Source: Desulfofustis sp.
GTDB lineage: Bacteria > Desulfobacterota > Desulfobulbia > Desulfobulbales > Desulfocapsaceae
Direction: 5' to 3'
Assembly: GCA_013042475.1 (NCBI GenBank)
Contig: JABDQA010000111.1
Span: forward strand, 1-63,020
Length of the DNA stretch: 63,020 nt
The position numbers and the translations under genes are program-made. Below the pieces are notes generated by a model, which was given only the letters and a program-made list of their open reading frames with translations, was not told the origin of the DNA and ran no database searches. Of this stretch, positions 1 to 7,921 are shown in pieces (within the stretch, counting starts at the first letter, position 1; every line of letters starts with the position of its first letter).

Positions 1-794
1 GGTTTACGTTGAATGGTGAACTCCTTGTTGAGCACCTCCCTCACTTCAGAATGGGGATCGTTGAGGTCGCCAAAGACGATCGCCCCACTTCCCTTGCAGG
101 TCTCGACACAGGCAGGCTCGAGGCCCAACGCCAGACGTTCGCCGCAGAAGTTACACTTCTCCACGACACCGCGTCCCCGGGTTGGAAAATTCGCATTGTA
201 CTCTTTGATAAACGGTCGTGGATCTTGCCAGTTAAAGCTCCTGGCCCCATACGGGCAGGCCGCCATGCAGAAACGACAACCGATGCAGCGGTGAAAATCC
301 ATGGCCACTATGCCGTTCTTCTCGACCACGAAGGTGGCCTTGGTCGGACACGCCTTCACGCAGGAGGGGTTGTCGCAATGGTTACAGAGTACCGGAAACT
401 GGCTGTTTTCTATGGTTTGCGAGCGATGGTTGTGGGAGTGCTCCGGAAAGGCGTTGTGATAACCGGTTTTCCAGATCCACTTGATCTCGCTTTTGCGCTC
501 GGGTAGGTCGGGAACATTATGTGCCTTGTTACAGGCCGCGATGGCTGTTTCCAGCAGTGGTTGGTCGTCGTAGAACTTGCGCATATCGATCACCATCCCC
601 AGCCGTACGCCGGAGCTCTGCTCCTCACCATGTTGCGCATCAGCCTCACCATGGGCGGCGGCAGGAGCAGCATCTTCGCCGCCACTGGCTGCCACGGCAT
701 GATTGGAAGACAGCTTGACTATCGTGGGGGCGCTGATGCCGGCAAGTACCGTCGCGCCGGCCATCTTCAGGAATTTTCTTCTTTTGTTATCCAT
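1..794 (-). CDS. dsrO: DsrO, periplasmic ferredoxin-like subunit of DsrMKJOP (3' end cut by window edge)
   Basis: Iron-sulfur subunit of the DsrMKJOP membrane complex, which links quinone and cytoplasmic thiol/disulfide electron transfer to sulfite reduction. The reading frame stays open from the ATG at 794 to position 1, so at least 264 residues are present and the C-terminus is missing. The N-terminus MDNKRRKFLKMAGATVLAG is a Tat-type signal (RRKFLK), which fits a folded Fe-S protein exported to the periplasm. Cysteine clusters seen in the translation include CNHCDNPSCVKACP, CIGCRFCMAACPYGA and CNFCGERL, as expected for several [4Fe-4S] sites of the NrfC/DmsB type. The start ATG overlaps the dsrJ stop (TAATG), which indicates translational coupling. 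dsrP would be expected beyond the left edge. Confidence 0.93.
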   Translation of the reverse strand, partial: MDNKRRKFLKMAGATVLAGISAPTIVKLSSNHAVAASGGEDAAPAAAHGEADAQHGEEQSSGVRLGMVIDMRKFYDDQPLLETAIAACNKAHNVPDLPERKSEIKWIWKTGYHNAFPEHSHNHRSQTIENSQFPVLCNHCDNPSCVKACPTKATFVVEKNGIVAMDFHRCIGCRFCMAACPYGARSFNWQDPRPFIKEYNANFPTRGRGVVEKCNFCGERLALGLEPACVETCKGSGAIVFGDLNDPHSEVREVLNKEFTIQRK

Positions 795-1189
795 TACTGT
801 GCCTCCTTTTTCGCTGCCTCAGTGGGGGTGATGTGACACTCCCAGCAGGTAGGCTGTACTGCCGCGTATTCGTGGCAGGAATCGCAGAACTTCTCTTTGT
901 TGGAATGGCATTCCATGCAGGCCAGCTGCAGCCCCTTGCCATATTCAACCCCGGCCACGACGATTTTTTCGCGATTTGAGTTGCGAATCACGTCATCACG
1001 CCATTCGTTGAGCAACTGCATGTGCTTAGCACGCATCTCAGCGACCGGCGCCACACACTCTTTGGTCCCATTGGGAGGCAGTTCGGGTTTAGGCAGCGGG
1101 CCGGCATCCAAACCGTTAAACCAGATGGGAAACGTCACTAGCAGGACGAAAATAACGAGTCCCGAAACTATTAATCCTTTATTATACAT
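794..1189 (-). CDS. dsrJ: DsrJ, triheme cytochrome c of DsrMKJOP
   Basis: Small periplasmic cytochrome c of the Dsr membrane complex. The 131-residue protein has an N-terminal hydrophobic segment (about residues 5-24) acting as signal anchor and three CxxCH heme sites (CMECH, CDSCH, CWECH) packed into the C-terminal third. The upstream segment with Cys in KECVAPVAEMRAKHM matches the conserved DsrJ stretch whose cysteine is reported as an unusual heme ligand in the Allochromatium protein (family knowledge). A purine-rich ribosome site (GAGGAG) precedes the ATG. It sits between dsrK (29-base gap) and dsrO (stop/start overlap) in one operon. Confidence 0.95.
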   Translation of the reverse strand: MYNKGLIVSGLVIFVLLVTFPIWFNGLDAGPLPKPELPPNGTKECVAPVAEMRAKHMQLLNEWRDDVIRNSNREKIVVAGVEYGKGLQLACMECHSNKEKFCDSCHEYAAVQPTCWECHITPTEAAKKEAQ

Positions 1190-1218
1190 TATTCGTTTCT
1201 CCTCTATTCCGGTCAGGG

Positions 1219-2850
1219 TTAGAATACCATGGTCCGCAGACCTTCATCGAGTTCGCCTCTGGTCTCACCTTCTAAAACGATGGCATTGCCAACCAGTTCG
1301 GTGACACCGCAGACGCCAACATTGGGATTCCAGTAGTCCATCAGGGAGGTCAGCGTAGCCCGATCAATGGCACAGACACAGGAGAGCAAGTTGACCCCAT
1401 GCTTCTCTTCAACATACTTGACCGCGTTAGCACGCGGCAGCCCCGAACGCATCCTCAGTTCCATGATCTCGTCGGTGTTCAGGCCGGTGCCGGAACCGCA
1501 GCAAAAGGTCTTCTCGCGTATCGTGTTCTCAGGCATCTCCACCCAGTCCACCACGTGGTCGAGAATATAGCGCGGCTCATCCATGAGCCCCATGGCTCTC
1601 GCTGTGTTGCATGAGTCATGATAGGTTGCTTTGACGTGGCTGTTGCGGCTCTTGTCCAAATTCAGCTTTCCATGTTTTATCAGATCTGCAGTGAACTCAC
1701 TGACATGGATCATCTTGGTCGAAGCGGCATTGTCGAATACCGTTCCGGTGATCGGCGACGTGGGCACTTCGAGGAAATCCGCCGGGCCATTCATGGTATC
1801 CATGTACTGGTGCAGAACCCGCCACATGTGCCCACACTCGCCGCCCAGGATGAACTTGACGCCGAGCCGTTCGGCTTCGGCGTACATTTTGGCGTTGAGC
1901 TTCTTCATCGCCTCATTGTTGGTGAACAGGCCGAAGTTGCCGCCTTCAGAGGAATAGGTCGACCAGGTGTAGTCGATACCTATGTGCTCGAACAGGATCA
2001 GGTAACCCATGGCGGTGTAGAGGCCGGGCTCGGCAAAAACGTCGGCCGAGGGGGTGATGAAAAGTATCTCAGCACCTTTACGATTGAAAGTCGGTTCGAT
2101 TTTGATGCCGGTCAGGTTTTCGATATCTTCGGTGAGAAAATCGACGTTGTCCTTGAAGGTATGGGGCTGCAGGCCCATGTGGTTGCCGGTCCGGTTGGAG
2201 TTCGACACTGGCTCCAGAATCCAGTTGATGCCCACCCCGACCAGATGCAGCAATTCGCGCAGCATGATGGTCACTTCGGCGGTGTCGATGCCGTAAGGAC
2301 AGAAGACTGAACAGCGGCGGCACTCGGTACACTGATAGGAGTACATGAACCATTCCTTGAGCACGCCCACGGTCATTTCCCGGCCGCCGGCCATTTTGCC
2401 GAGAATCTTGCCGGCCAGTGTGAAGTCGTTGCGGTAGACCGAGCGGAGCAGTTCGGCCCGCAGCACCGGCATATTTTTCGGATCGCCGGTGCCGAGATAG
2501 AAATGACACTTGTCGGCACAGGCCCCGCAACGTACGCAGCAGTCCATGAATATCTTCAGGGACCTGAACTTCTCGAGCCGCTCGCCAAGCCCGTCGATGA
2601 TGATCTCTTTCCAGTTTTCCGGGAGCTTCCAGTCGTCGTCTTCAGGCGACCATTCCCGGGCATTGGGAAAGTGCAGCCCCTTCTGAGAGTCGAGATACTC
2701 CACTTTGTCTTTTTTGGCAGGATAGGCGTAATTCCCGGGTTTGAAAACCACCGGGATATCCATCCAGTCATTGGTCGGCACGGCACCGGTAGCCATGGAC
2801 GGATCCTGCGCGACGCTTTGGGATAGTTGTTCTAGTTTTGCAACTGCCAT
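1219..2850 (-). CDS. dsrK: DsrK, HdrD-like iron-sulfur subunit of DsrMKJOP
   Basis: Cytoplasmic catalytic-type subunit of the DsrMKJOP complex, related to heterodisulfide reductase HdrD and proposed to act on the DsrC persulfide/trisulfide. The 543-residue protein has two ferredoxin cysteine motifs near residues 105-195 (CVRCGACADKCHFY and CTECRRCSVFCPYG). A C-terminal CCG-type domain is visible as HDSCN followed by FCCGSGTG, which in HdrB/HdrD proteins binds a noncubane cluster. No signal peptide is present, which fits a cytoplasmic location attached to DsrM. It lies 46 bases after dsrM in the operon. Confidence 0.95.
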   Translation of the reverse strand: MAVAKLEQLSQSVAQDPSMATGAVPTNDWMDIPVVFKPGNYAYPAKKDKVEYLDSQKGLHFPNAREWSPEDDDWKLPENWKEIIIDGLGERLEKFRSLKIFMDCCVRCGACADKCHFYLGTGDPKNMPVLRAELLRSVYRNDFTLAGKILGKMAGGREMTVGVLKEWFMYSYQCTECRRCSVFCPYGIDTAEVTIMLRELLHLVGVGINWILEPVSNSNRTGNHMGLQPHTFKDNVDFLTEDIENLTGIKIEPTFNRKGAEILFITPSADVFAEPGLYTAMGYLILFEHIGIDYTWSTYSSEGGNFGLFTNNEAMKKLNAKMYAEAERLGVKFILGGECGHMWRVLHQYMDTMNGPADFLEVPTSPITGTVFDNAASTKMIHVSEFTADLIKHGKLNLDKSRNSHVKATYHDSCNTARAMGLMDEPRYILDHVVDWVEMPENTIREKTFCCGSGTGLNTDEIMELRMRSGLPRANAVKYVEEKHGVNLLSCVCAIDRATLTSLMDYWNPNVGVCGVTELVGNAIVLEGETRGELDEGLRTMVF

Positions 2851-2896
2851 CGTATTAATCCTTATATGCTGATTTTAATCACTTCAGTTTATTGTC

Positions 2897-3931
2897 CTAA
2901 GCCGGCGCTTCCGCAGGTTCTTCTTTGGGTTCGGGCTCTTTTTCCACCGGAATCTCTGATTCCACCATGAAGTCCCGAAACTCGTCTTCATAGGCCGAGT
3001 ACGCATGTACCTTGATATCGGGGTTCCAGGGGTTGATGTGGCGAACCTGCCGCGAATCGTTTCTCATGTTCCTCGTCGGGCTTAAAAACACTCCACCCAG
3101 GTGCATGAGCTTGGAAAACGGAAAATAGACCAGCAGCGCACAGACCAGGAAAAGGTGGATATAAAAGATCGACCCGATATCGGCGGTAATTACCGGACTG
3201 AAGGTCACCAGCCCGACCCCAAGCTGTTTAATCGCAGCGATATCGATCCCTCCGCGCAGGAACATCCTCATCAACACGCCGGTGACGCCGATAGCGATAA
3301 GCAGCAGCAGTGGAAAATAATCGCTGGACAGGGAGATGTAGCGGACCTGCCGGTTGGTGAACCGTCTGCTGAACAGATAGATAAGTCCAATCAGCAGGCC
3401 GGCATCGGTCAGATAGAGCGCCGGATTGCCTATCTCAAACATCGAATCAGCCCAGTCTAGCCAGACAATGAACTCGGGGACCGGATTCAGGAAGAGCCGC
3501 ATATGGCGGATGACTATGATCAGAAAAGAGTAGTGGAAAAGCAATGCAAACAGCCACAGCCACTTTGATGATTCGTAAGTGATTTTGGGTCCGTCATATA
3601 ACTCCGACTTGGTATTCCTGAACAAAGACCTGAAGGTCAGAACCTCCAGTGCCATCCTGGCCACGACCTCGGTGGTCGTATGGGGGCTTTCCAGACGGTC
3701 ATGTTTGACGAAATCCAGAGATTTCCCCTGACCGCATGTGGTCTGGATAGAAAAGGGGACCGGCGATTTACCCCACTGAACGACCCGGTAGACAAAGCCG
3801 CCCAGAAAGACCAAAACTGCCAGATACGGGATGGCAACACCGAAGAAGTATTGCATTCCCGGTATCATGGAACCTAGCCAGGCAACCAGTATCAAGCCGA
3901 TGACCGCCACCAATGGTAAGCCATACTTCAT
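2897..3931 (-). CDS. dsrM: DsrM, membrane cytochrome b subunit of DsrMKJOP
   Basis: Integral-membrane b-type cytochrome subunit related to HdrE/NarI that exchanges electrons with the quinone pool and passes them to DsrK. The 344-residue sequence has two hydrophobic segments at residues 5-48, a loop, then about four more helices with histidines such as LLFHYSFLIIVIRHM and YIHLFL that are plausible heme ligands. The C-terminal roughly 70 residues are soluble and end in an acidic proline/glutamate-rich tail. It is the first dsr gene after the RsbRD-domain gene upstream. Confidence 0.93.
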   Translation of the reverse strand: MKYGLPLVAVIGLILVAWLGSMIPGMQYFFGVAIPYLAVLVFLGGFVYRVVQWGKSPVPFSIQTTCGQGKSLDFVKHDRLESPHTTTEVVARMALEVLTFRSLFRNTKSELYDGPKITYESSKWLWLFALLFHYSFLIIVIRHMRLFLNPVPEFIVWLDWADSMFEIGNPALYLTDAGLLIGLIYLFSRRFTNRQVRYISLSSDYFPLLLLIAIGVTGVLMRMFLRGGIDIAAIKQLGVGLVTFSPVITADIGSIFYIHLFLVCALLVYFPFSKLMHLGGVFLSPTRNMRNDSRQVRHINPWNPDIKVHAYSAYEDEFRDFMVESEIPVEKEPEPKEEPAEAPA

Positions 3932-4016
3932 TTCTTAACCTCGCTTCTTTAAAATGTTTTGGGCCCCGGAACAAAGCTGCACAAAAGCGTCTTCCTCCGG
4001 GGCCGGTTACCTACTT

Positions 4017-4541
4017 TTACCTTTTGATATCCGTTATATTTTTAAGCGCTTTTGAAGGACAAGCGCCATCTGTCAACAGTTCTTTACCCGATCTGATTTC
4101 TTCGACCCTGATCTTGTATATTTTTTCACGGCATTCGACATAGAGGTCAAAGGCTGCCAGTACTGCGAGATCGACGCTGAACTCAAAATCGTAGAGTTCC
4201 CCGATGAGAAGCTTGGTTGCTTTGTCGGCTGCCAGTACATCTCTGGTGATGTGTTTGACCGCATTCAGCGGAGCGACAGCTTGGGATGGAGTGAATTCCT
4301 GCACCGAGCGAAGATGCATGAGGCGGGAGAGCGGTTCTTTGTAGTTAGCCGTCTCCTGGTTTTTAATCAGCAGGGAAAAAATTTTTCTGAGTGAATCCCG
4401 AACGGTACCACCGATCGGATTGGCAAAACTATCCTTTTCACGGGTGAAGAACTGAGAAGCCTTATACGTTTCCAAGGTGTATTGCACCCACCTGTCAACG
4501 ATTTTGTATCTGTTGTTGTGCAGCGCTTCCTCTAACTTCAT
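4017..4541 (-). CDS. RsbRD N-terminal domain protein upstream of dsrM
   Basis: Soluble 174-residue helical protein resembling the RsbRD N-terminal domain family, small globin-like sensor domains. In many sulfate reducers a gene of this kind lies directly before dsrM (family knowledge). It opens with MKLEEALHNNRYKIVDRWVQ, typical of these domains, and shows no membrane segment and no catalytic motif. It ends 85 bases before the dsrM ATG and is probably the first gene of the dsrMKJOP transcript. Its role is unproven; a sensory or assembly function for the Dsr complex is inference. A 20-base dyad lies about 70 bases upstream of its start. Confidence 0.75.
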   Translation of the reverse strand: MKLEEALHNNRYKIVDRWVQYTLETYKASQFFTREKDSFANPIGGTVRDSLRKIFSLLIKNQETANYKEPLSRLMHLRSVQEFTPSQAVAPLNAVKHITRDVLAADKATKLLIGELYDFEFSVDLAVLAAFDLYVECREKIYKIRVEEIRSGKELLTDGACPSKALKNITDIKR

Positions 4542-4609
4542 CCCGCCAACCTTGCGGCAACCAATGGTTATGTCAATAATTACAAATGTTTAACATCAAT
4601 TTTCCACAC

Positions 4610-4629
4610 GTGAATGAATGCCCATTCAC
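4610..4629. promoter_or_regulatory. Inverted repeat upstream of the dsr operon
   Basis: GTGAATG and CATTCAC form a perfect 7-base dyad separated by 6 bases, about 70 bases before the start of the first dsr-operon gene. The position fits an operator, but the spacing differs from the Rex pattern (GTGAA-N4-TTCAC) and from the CRP/HcpR pattern (TGTGA-N6-TCACA), so no regulator can be named. Confidence 0.35.
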
Positions 4630-4677
4630 AAATGATCATTTTTATCACCTTTGTGCTTAATACGCAAGATTATTTTA

Positions 4678-4711
4678 CCAAGCGACGGACCTGAAAAAGT
4701 CCGTCACTTGG
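4678..4711 (-). terminator. Hairpin after the tail-specific protease gene
   Basis: CCAAGCGACGGAC at 4678-4690 pairs with GTCCGTCACTTGG at 4699-4711 around an 8-base loop. The single mismatch becomes a G-U wobble in minus-strand RNA, which suggests that the minus transcript is the functional one. No clear U run follows, so it may work as a weak terminator or 3'-end stabiliser for the gene ending at 4730. Confidence 0.5.
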
Positions 4712-4729
4712 TTGTTTTACCAGGGGAAA

Positions 4730-6844
4730 CTAGTTGCGAAGCAACTGCACGAGGTCGTTGATAATCATTTCTGATTCGGTGACGTAAGGATCACCGGCGA
4801 GATCGGCAATCCAGTCATCTTCTGGATCGTTTTCGGGCGGCTCCGGTGTGTCTTCGGCGTTGGATGGGTCTTCCGAGTTCTCTTCTTCCATTCTGGAGTA
4901 ATGAGCGCCGACTTTTTCACGCGCCTGCTTTTCTTCCTGTCGCTTGGCACGCATGGAATCAAGATCGAGTTCGACAACCGTCTGTTCCGATCTTCTGGCG
5001 GATCGGGCCGCTTCCTCTTCGATGAGAAGAAGATCGGTGGATTCTTTGACCCGAGCTCTGCTCCTGTCTATGATGGTCTGCAGATCGCCAACCTTGTCAC
5101 CATAAGCATCGTATCTAACCGGTTCATCCTGGTCCCAGGGAAGGGAATAGTCCAGGTACTGTTCACCGGATTTAAGGTTTTGAAACAAACTGGGCAAGAT
5201 GACATCCGGCACGACTCCCTTATATTGAGTCGAGCCGCCGTCAACCCGGTAAAATTTCTGGATGGTCGCCTTCAGGGCGCCCAGGTCATCGTAGCGCCGC
5301 AGGTGCAGGAGCGGGATATTTTCGTTGAGATCAATTATCGTCTGGACTGTCCCCTTGCCATGGGTATGCTGGCCGCCGACCACAATAGCCCGACGATAGT
5401 CCTGCAGCGCTGCGGCTACGATTTCTGAGGCAGAAGCCGAAAAGCGATTTACCAATACCACTAGTGGACCGTCATAGACCAAGGTATCATCGTCATCCTG
5501 GAGTACCCGTTTCATGCCCTGGCTGTTCTTGACCTGCACAACCGGCCCTTTATCGATAAACAGGCCGGTAATGTCCACCGCATCGACCAGAGAGCCGCCG
5601 CCATTGTTTCTGAGATCCAAAATGATCCCCTCTATGCCCTGATTGCGCAGTTCCATGATGGCATCTCGAGTATCCTTGGTGGAATTTCGGCCCTCACCGT
5701 TGCGGCTTTTTTCAAAATCCCGGTAAAAACTTGGTATTCTAATGTAGCCGAACTTGGCATCCTTGGCTTCGAGTACCGCATACTTGACAAATGTTTCCTC
5801 GATCTGGACCACATCCCGGGTGATGGCAATGATATCCTTGGTACCGTCCGGTTTACGAACCGTTAACCTCACCTCGGTTCCTTTCGGGCCGCGGATCAGA
5901 CGTACTGCGTCGCGCAAACGCATATCGGTGATTTCCACCGGTTCCCCGTCCCTTTCGGCAACTGCCAGAATTATATCCTCGGCCGTCAGCCGTCCCTCCC
6001 GGGCTGAAGCACTTCCCGGAATAATCCTGACCACCTTGATAAAGCCATCTTCTTCTCTAAGCAGTGCACCGATGCCTTCAAGACTGCCGCGCATATGGAT
6101 GTCGAAGTCCTCCTTCCGGTCCGGTGCCATATAGTTGGTGTGGGGATCAAACGCACGGGCAACTGCATTGAAGAAGCGGTCATAGTGATCCTGCAGGGTT
6201 TCCTGGTTCAGCCGGTTGAAAAAATCGTTGAAGCGTTTGCTGACCCTGTCGCTCGCCTCTTGCCACAGTGCATCCTGATCGATGCTTTTACCCTCTGCTT
6301 GATACTCCTCCTCCAGGTCAAGATAACGGTTCATAATCTCCGCTTTGAGAATCAAGCGCCAGCGCTGGGTGAGTTCAGCTTCATCGACAGCAAAATCGAT
6401 TTTTTCAGGGTCAGTCTCCATCGACGCCCCGCCCCGGGCATCGAGGCCATCTACCAGCAACATATCGACCAGCCGATTCGCCTGGTCGATGCGCGAAACC
6501 ATGATGTCGTAGCCCGCTGGCGGCAGTACGATGGTGCCGCGCAACAGGTTGTCATCGATCAGGGTGGCATAGGAACTCAGATAGTCAGCATCTTTGGCGA
6601 GCAGAAACCTTTTCTGAAAATCGAGCTGCTTGAGATATAAATCGAAAGCCGCCTGGGCCAATTTGTCGTCAACCTGCTTGTCGCTGTAATGGATGGAAGG
6701 AAGCTGTTTACCAAGCATGTAGCCGATCAGCTTGTTGCGTTTATCATCGACTTCAGCTTCACCCTGGCCCACCACCGCGATGGGGCTGAGCAGAAGTATT
6801 AAGAAGATGAGAGTAACTAGTAATTTACATCTACTGTTTTTCAT
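4730..6844 (-). CDS. prc: Tail-specific carboxy-terminal processing protease (S41 family)
   Basis: Periplasmic serine protease of the Prc/Tsp type, which trims or degrades exported proteins from their C-terminus. The start is placed at MKNSRCKLLVTLIFLILLLSP because this is a clear signal peptide; the longer frame only adds a non-homologous leader. About 704 residues: a helical N-terminal domain, a PDZ domain near residues 250-340 (GSLEGIGALL to PKGTEVRLTVRKP), then the S41 core with the catalytic Ser/Lys region in RFSASASEI and GKGTVQ. The C-terminal part is charged and coiled-coil-like, as in Prc proteins. Length agrees with E. coli Prc. It is transcribed divergently from the MazG-like gene. 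Confidence 0.9.
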   Translation of the reverse strand: MKNSRCKLLVTLIFLILLLSPIAVVGQGEAEVDDKRNKLIGYMLGKQLPSIHYSDKQVDDKLAQAAFDLYLKQLDFQKRFLLAKDADYLSSYATLIDDNLLRGTIVLPPAGYDIMVSRIDQANRLVDMLLVDGLDARGGASMETDPEKIDFAVDEAELTQRWRLILKAEIMNRYLDLEEEYQAEGKSIDQDALWQEASDRVSKRFNDFFNRLNQETLQDHYDRFFNAVARAFDPHTNYMAPDRKEDFDIHMRGSLEGIGALLREEDGFIKVVRIIPGSASAREGRLTAEDIILAVAERDGEPVEITDMRLRDAVRLIRGPKGTEVRLTVRKPDGTKDIIAITRDVVQIEETFVKYAVLEAKDAKFGYIRIPSFYRDFEKSRNGEGRNSTKDTRDAIMELRNQGIEGIILDLRNNGGGSLVDAVDITGLFIDKGPVVQVKNSQGMKRVLQDDDDTLVYDGPLVVLVNRFSASASEIVAAALQDYRRAIVVGGQHTHGKGTVQTIIDLNENIPLLHLRRYDDLGALKATIQKFYRVDGGSTQYKGVVPDVILPSLFQNLKSGEQYLDYSLPWDQDEPVRYDAYGDKVGDLQTIIDRSRARVKESTDLLLIEEEAARSARRSEQTVVELDLDSMRAKRQEEKQAREKVGAHYSRMEEENSEDPSNAEDTPEPPENDPEDDWIADLAGDPYVTESEMIINDLVQLLRN

Positions 6845-7067
6845 AATGTCGTAAATAATGAAAGATACCAGAAAGCTGGGCCATAACCGTGACGGCCCGC
6901 AGGTGATTTTGCACAATCAGCTCAAGGTTGAGGTGCGCGTTGGAATTTCTCCTTTTGAATTGGTACAATCTTTGAGGCCGAACTATCCATGCACACCAAC
7001 ACGATTGGGCGGAAAGACAATTTTTCAAGGTCGCCTGCAGTCTTACCAGAACAAATCGACAATTACT

Positions 7068-7424
7068 ATGACAAATACCATGACCAAGACCGATAAGCTG
7101 GAAAAATTGCTGAACCACATCGAGAGATTCAGGGCGGAGAGAAATTGGCAGCAATTTCACACCCCTAAAAACCTGGCTATGGCCCTCTCGGTTGAATGTG
7201 CCGAGCTGCTTGAAATCTTTCAGTGGATGACCCCAGACCAAAGCCTCTATCCGGATCGGCAAACCCGAACTCACCTTAAAGAAGAAATAGGCGATGTTAT
7301 GATCTACCTTAGTCTGCTCGCCTCAACCCTCGGCATCGATCCTTTGGATGCAGCGTTGAAAAAGATGGAGGTAAACGAGATAAAATACCCGAAAACAGAA
7401 AATCCTCAGCAGTTCAATAAGTAG
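7068..7424 (+). CDS. MazG-like nucleotide pyrophosphohydrolase
   Basis: Single-domain all-alpha NTP pyrophosphatase of the MazG/RS21-C6 type, which hydrolyses non-canonical or excess (d)NTPs to monophosphates. The 118-residue protein carries the metal-binding pattern SVECAELLEIFQW, then EEIGDVMIYLSLL, with acidic residues where the family binds Mg2+. The start at 7068 (MTNTMTKTDK) was chosen because the upstream part of the open frame does not resemble the family; an ATG at 7080 is also possible and neither has a good ribosome site. Its 3' end overlaps the convergent gene at 7406 by 19 bases. Confidence 0.8.
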   Translation: MTNTMTKTDKLEKLLNHIERFRAERNWQQFHTPKNLAMALSVECAELLEIFQWMTPDQSLYPDRQTRTHLKEEIGDVMIYLSLLASTLGIDPLDAALKKMEVNEIKYPKTENPQQFNK

Positions 7425-7921
7425 TTTCTCACCGCGGCGGGTATGACCTTAAGATCAAGGCCAAGAAGCTGCGTGTAATTGAGCAGTTCTTCGTAGCTGC
7501 AGTTGAGTTCGGTGTGGACTTCGCCGACTTCGACCAGGCCCGCCTCGTGGTGCAGGAATTCGGTCAGTGCTGTGGCAATCGTTTTCTGGTAGAAAAATCC
7601 GTTGACCGCGTTACGCTCACAGAAGATCAGAAAACGCTGCCAATTTATATAAGAGCGTTTGAGGCCCCGGTAGCCGGTGGTCTCCTTGTTCTCTGGAAGA
7701 AGGTCCCTGATGGTTATCTCGAGATAACGCTGGATGACCGCCTCGAGCAGCCTGGACTGCTGACTGCGACTCAGCTCTAACTGCGGTCCGTTGGCCGCCT
7801 CGGTCAGATGAAAAACGGCGCCGTGGTAGGCGACCTCGGGAATTTCCCCCGAGTAGCGGACCGCATACCACTCATCTTCAACGAGGGCTTCGATGTCATC
7901 TGTCGGCGTCGTCATTTTCAA
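7406..7921 (-). CDS. Conserved-looking protein of unknown function after hemA
   Basis: I do not recognise a family. The 171-residue product is soluble, has no signal peptide, membrane segment or cysteine motif, and is acidic at its N-terminus (TDDIEALVEDEW). Its start overlaps the 3' end of hemA by 26 bases on the same strand, so it is probably translationally coupled and made with heme/siroheme enzymes. A second in-frame ATG lies two codons downstream. The 3' end overlaps the convergent MazG-like gene. Its fixed place behind hemA suggests a link to tetrapyrrole metabolism, but this is inference only. Confidence 0.7.
   Translation of the reverse strand: MKMTTPTDDIEALVEDEWYAVRYSGEIPEVAYHGAVFHLTEAANGPQLELSRSQQSRLLEAVIQRYLEITIRDLLPENKETTGYRGLKRSYINWQRFLIFCERNAVNGFFYQKTIATALTEFLHHEAGLVEVGEVHTELNCSYEELLNYTQLLGLDLKVIPAAVRNYLLNC

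Noticed and set aside
1-506. Plus-strand open frames across the left end
   Set aside because: They are antisense to dsrO, whose minus-strand frame has a Tat signal and ferredoxin cysteine motifs.
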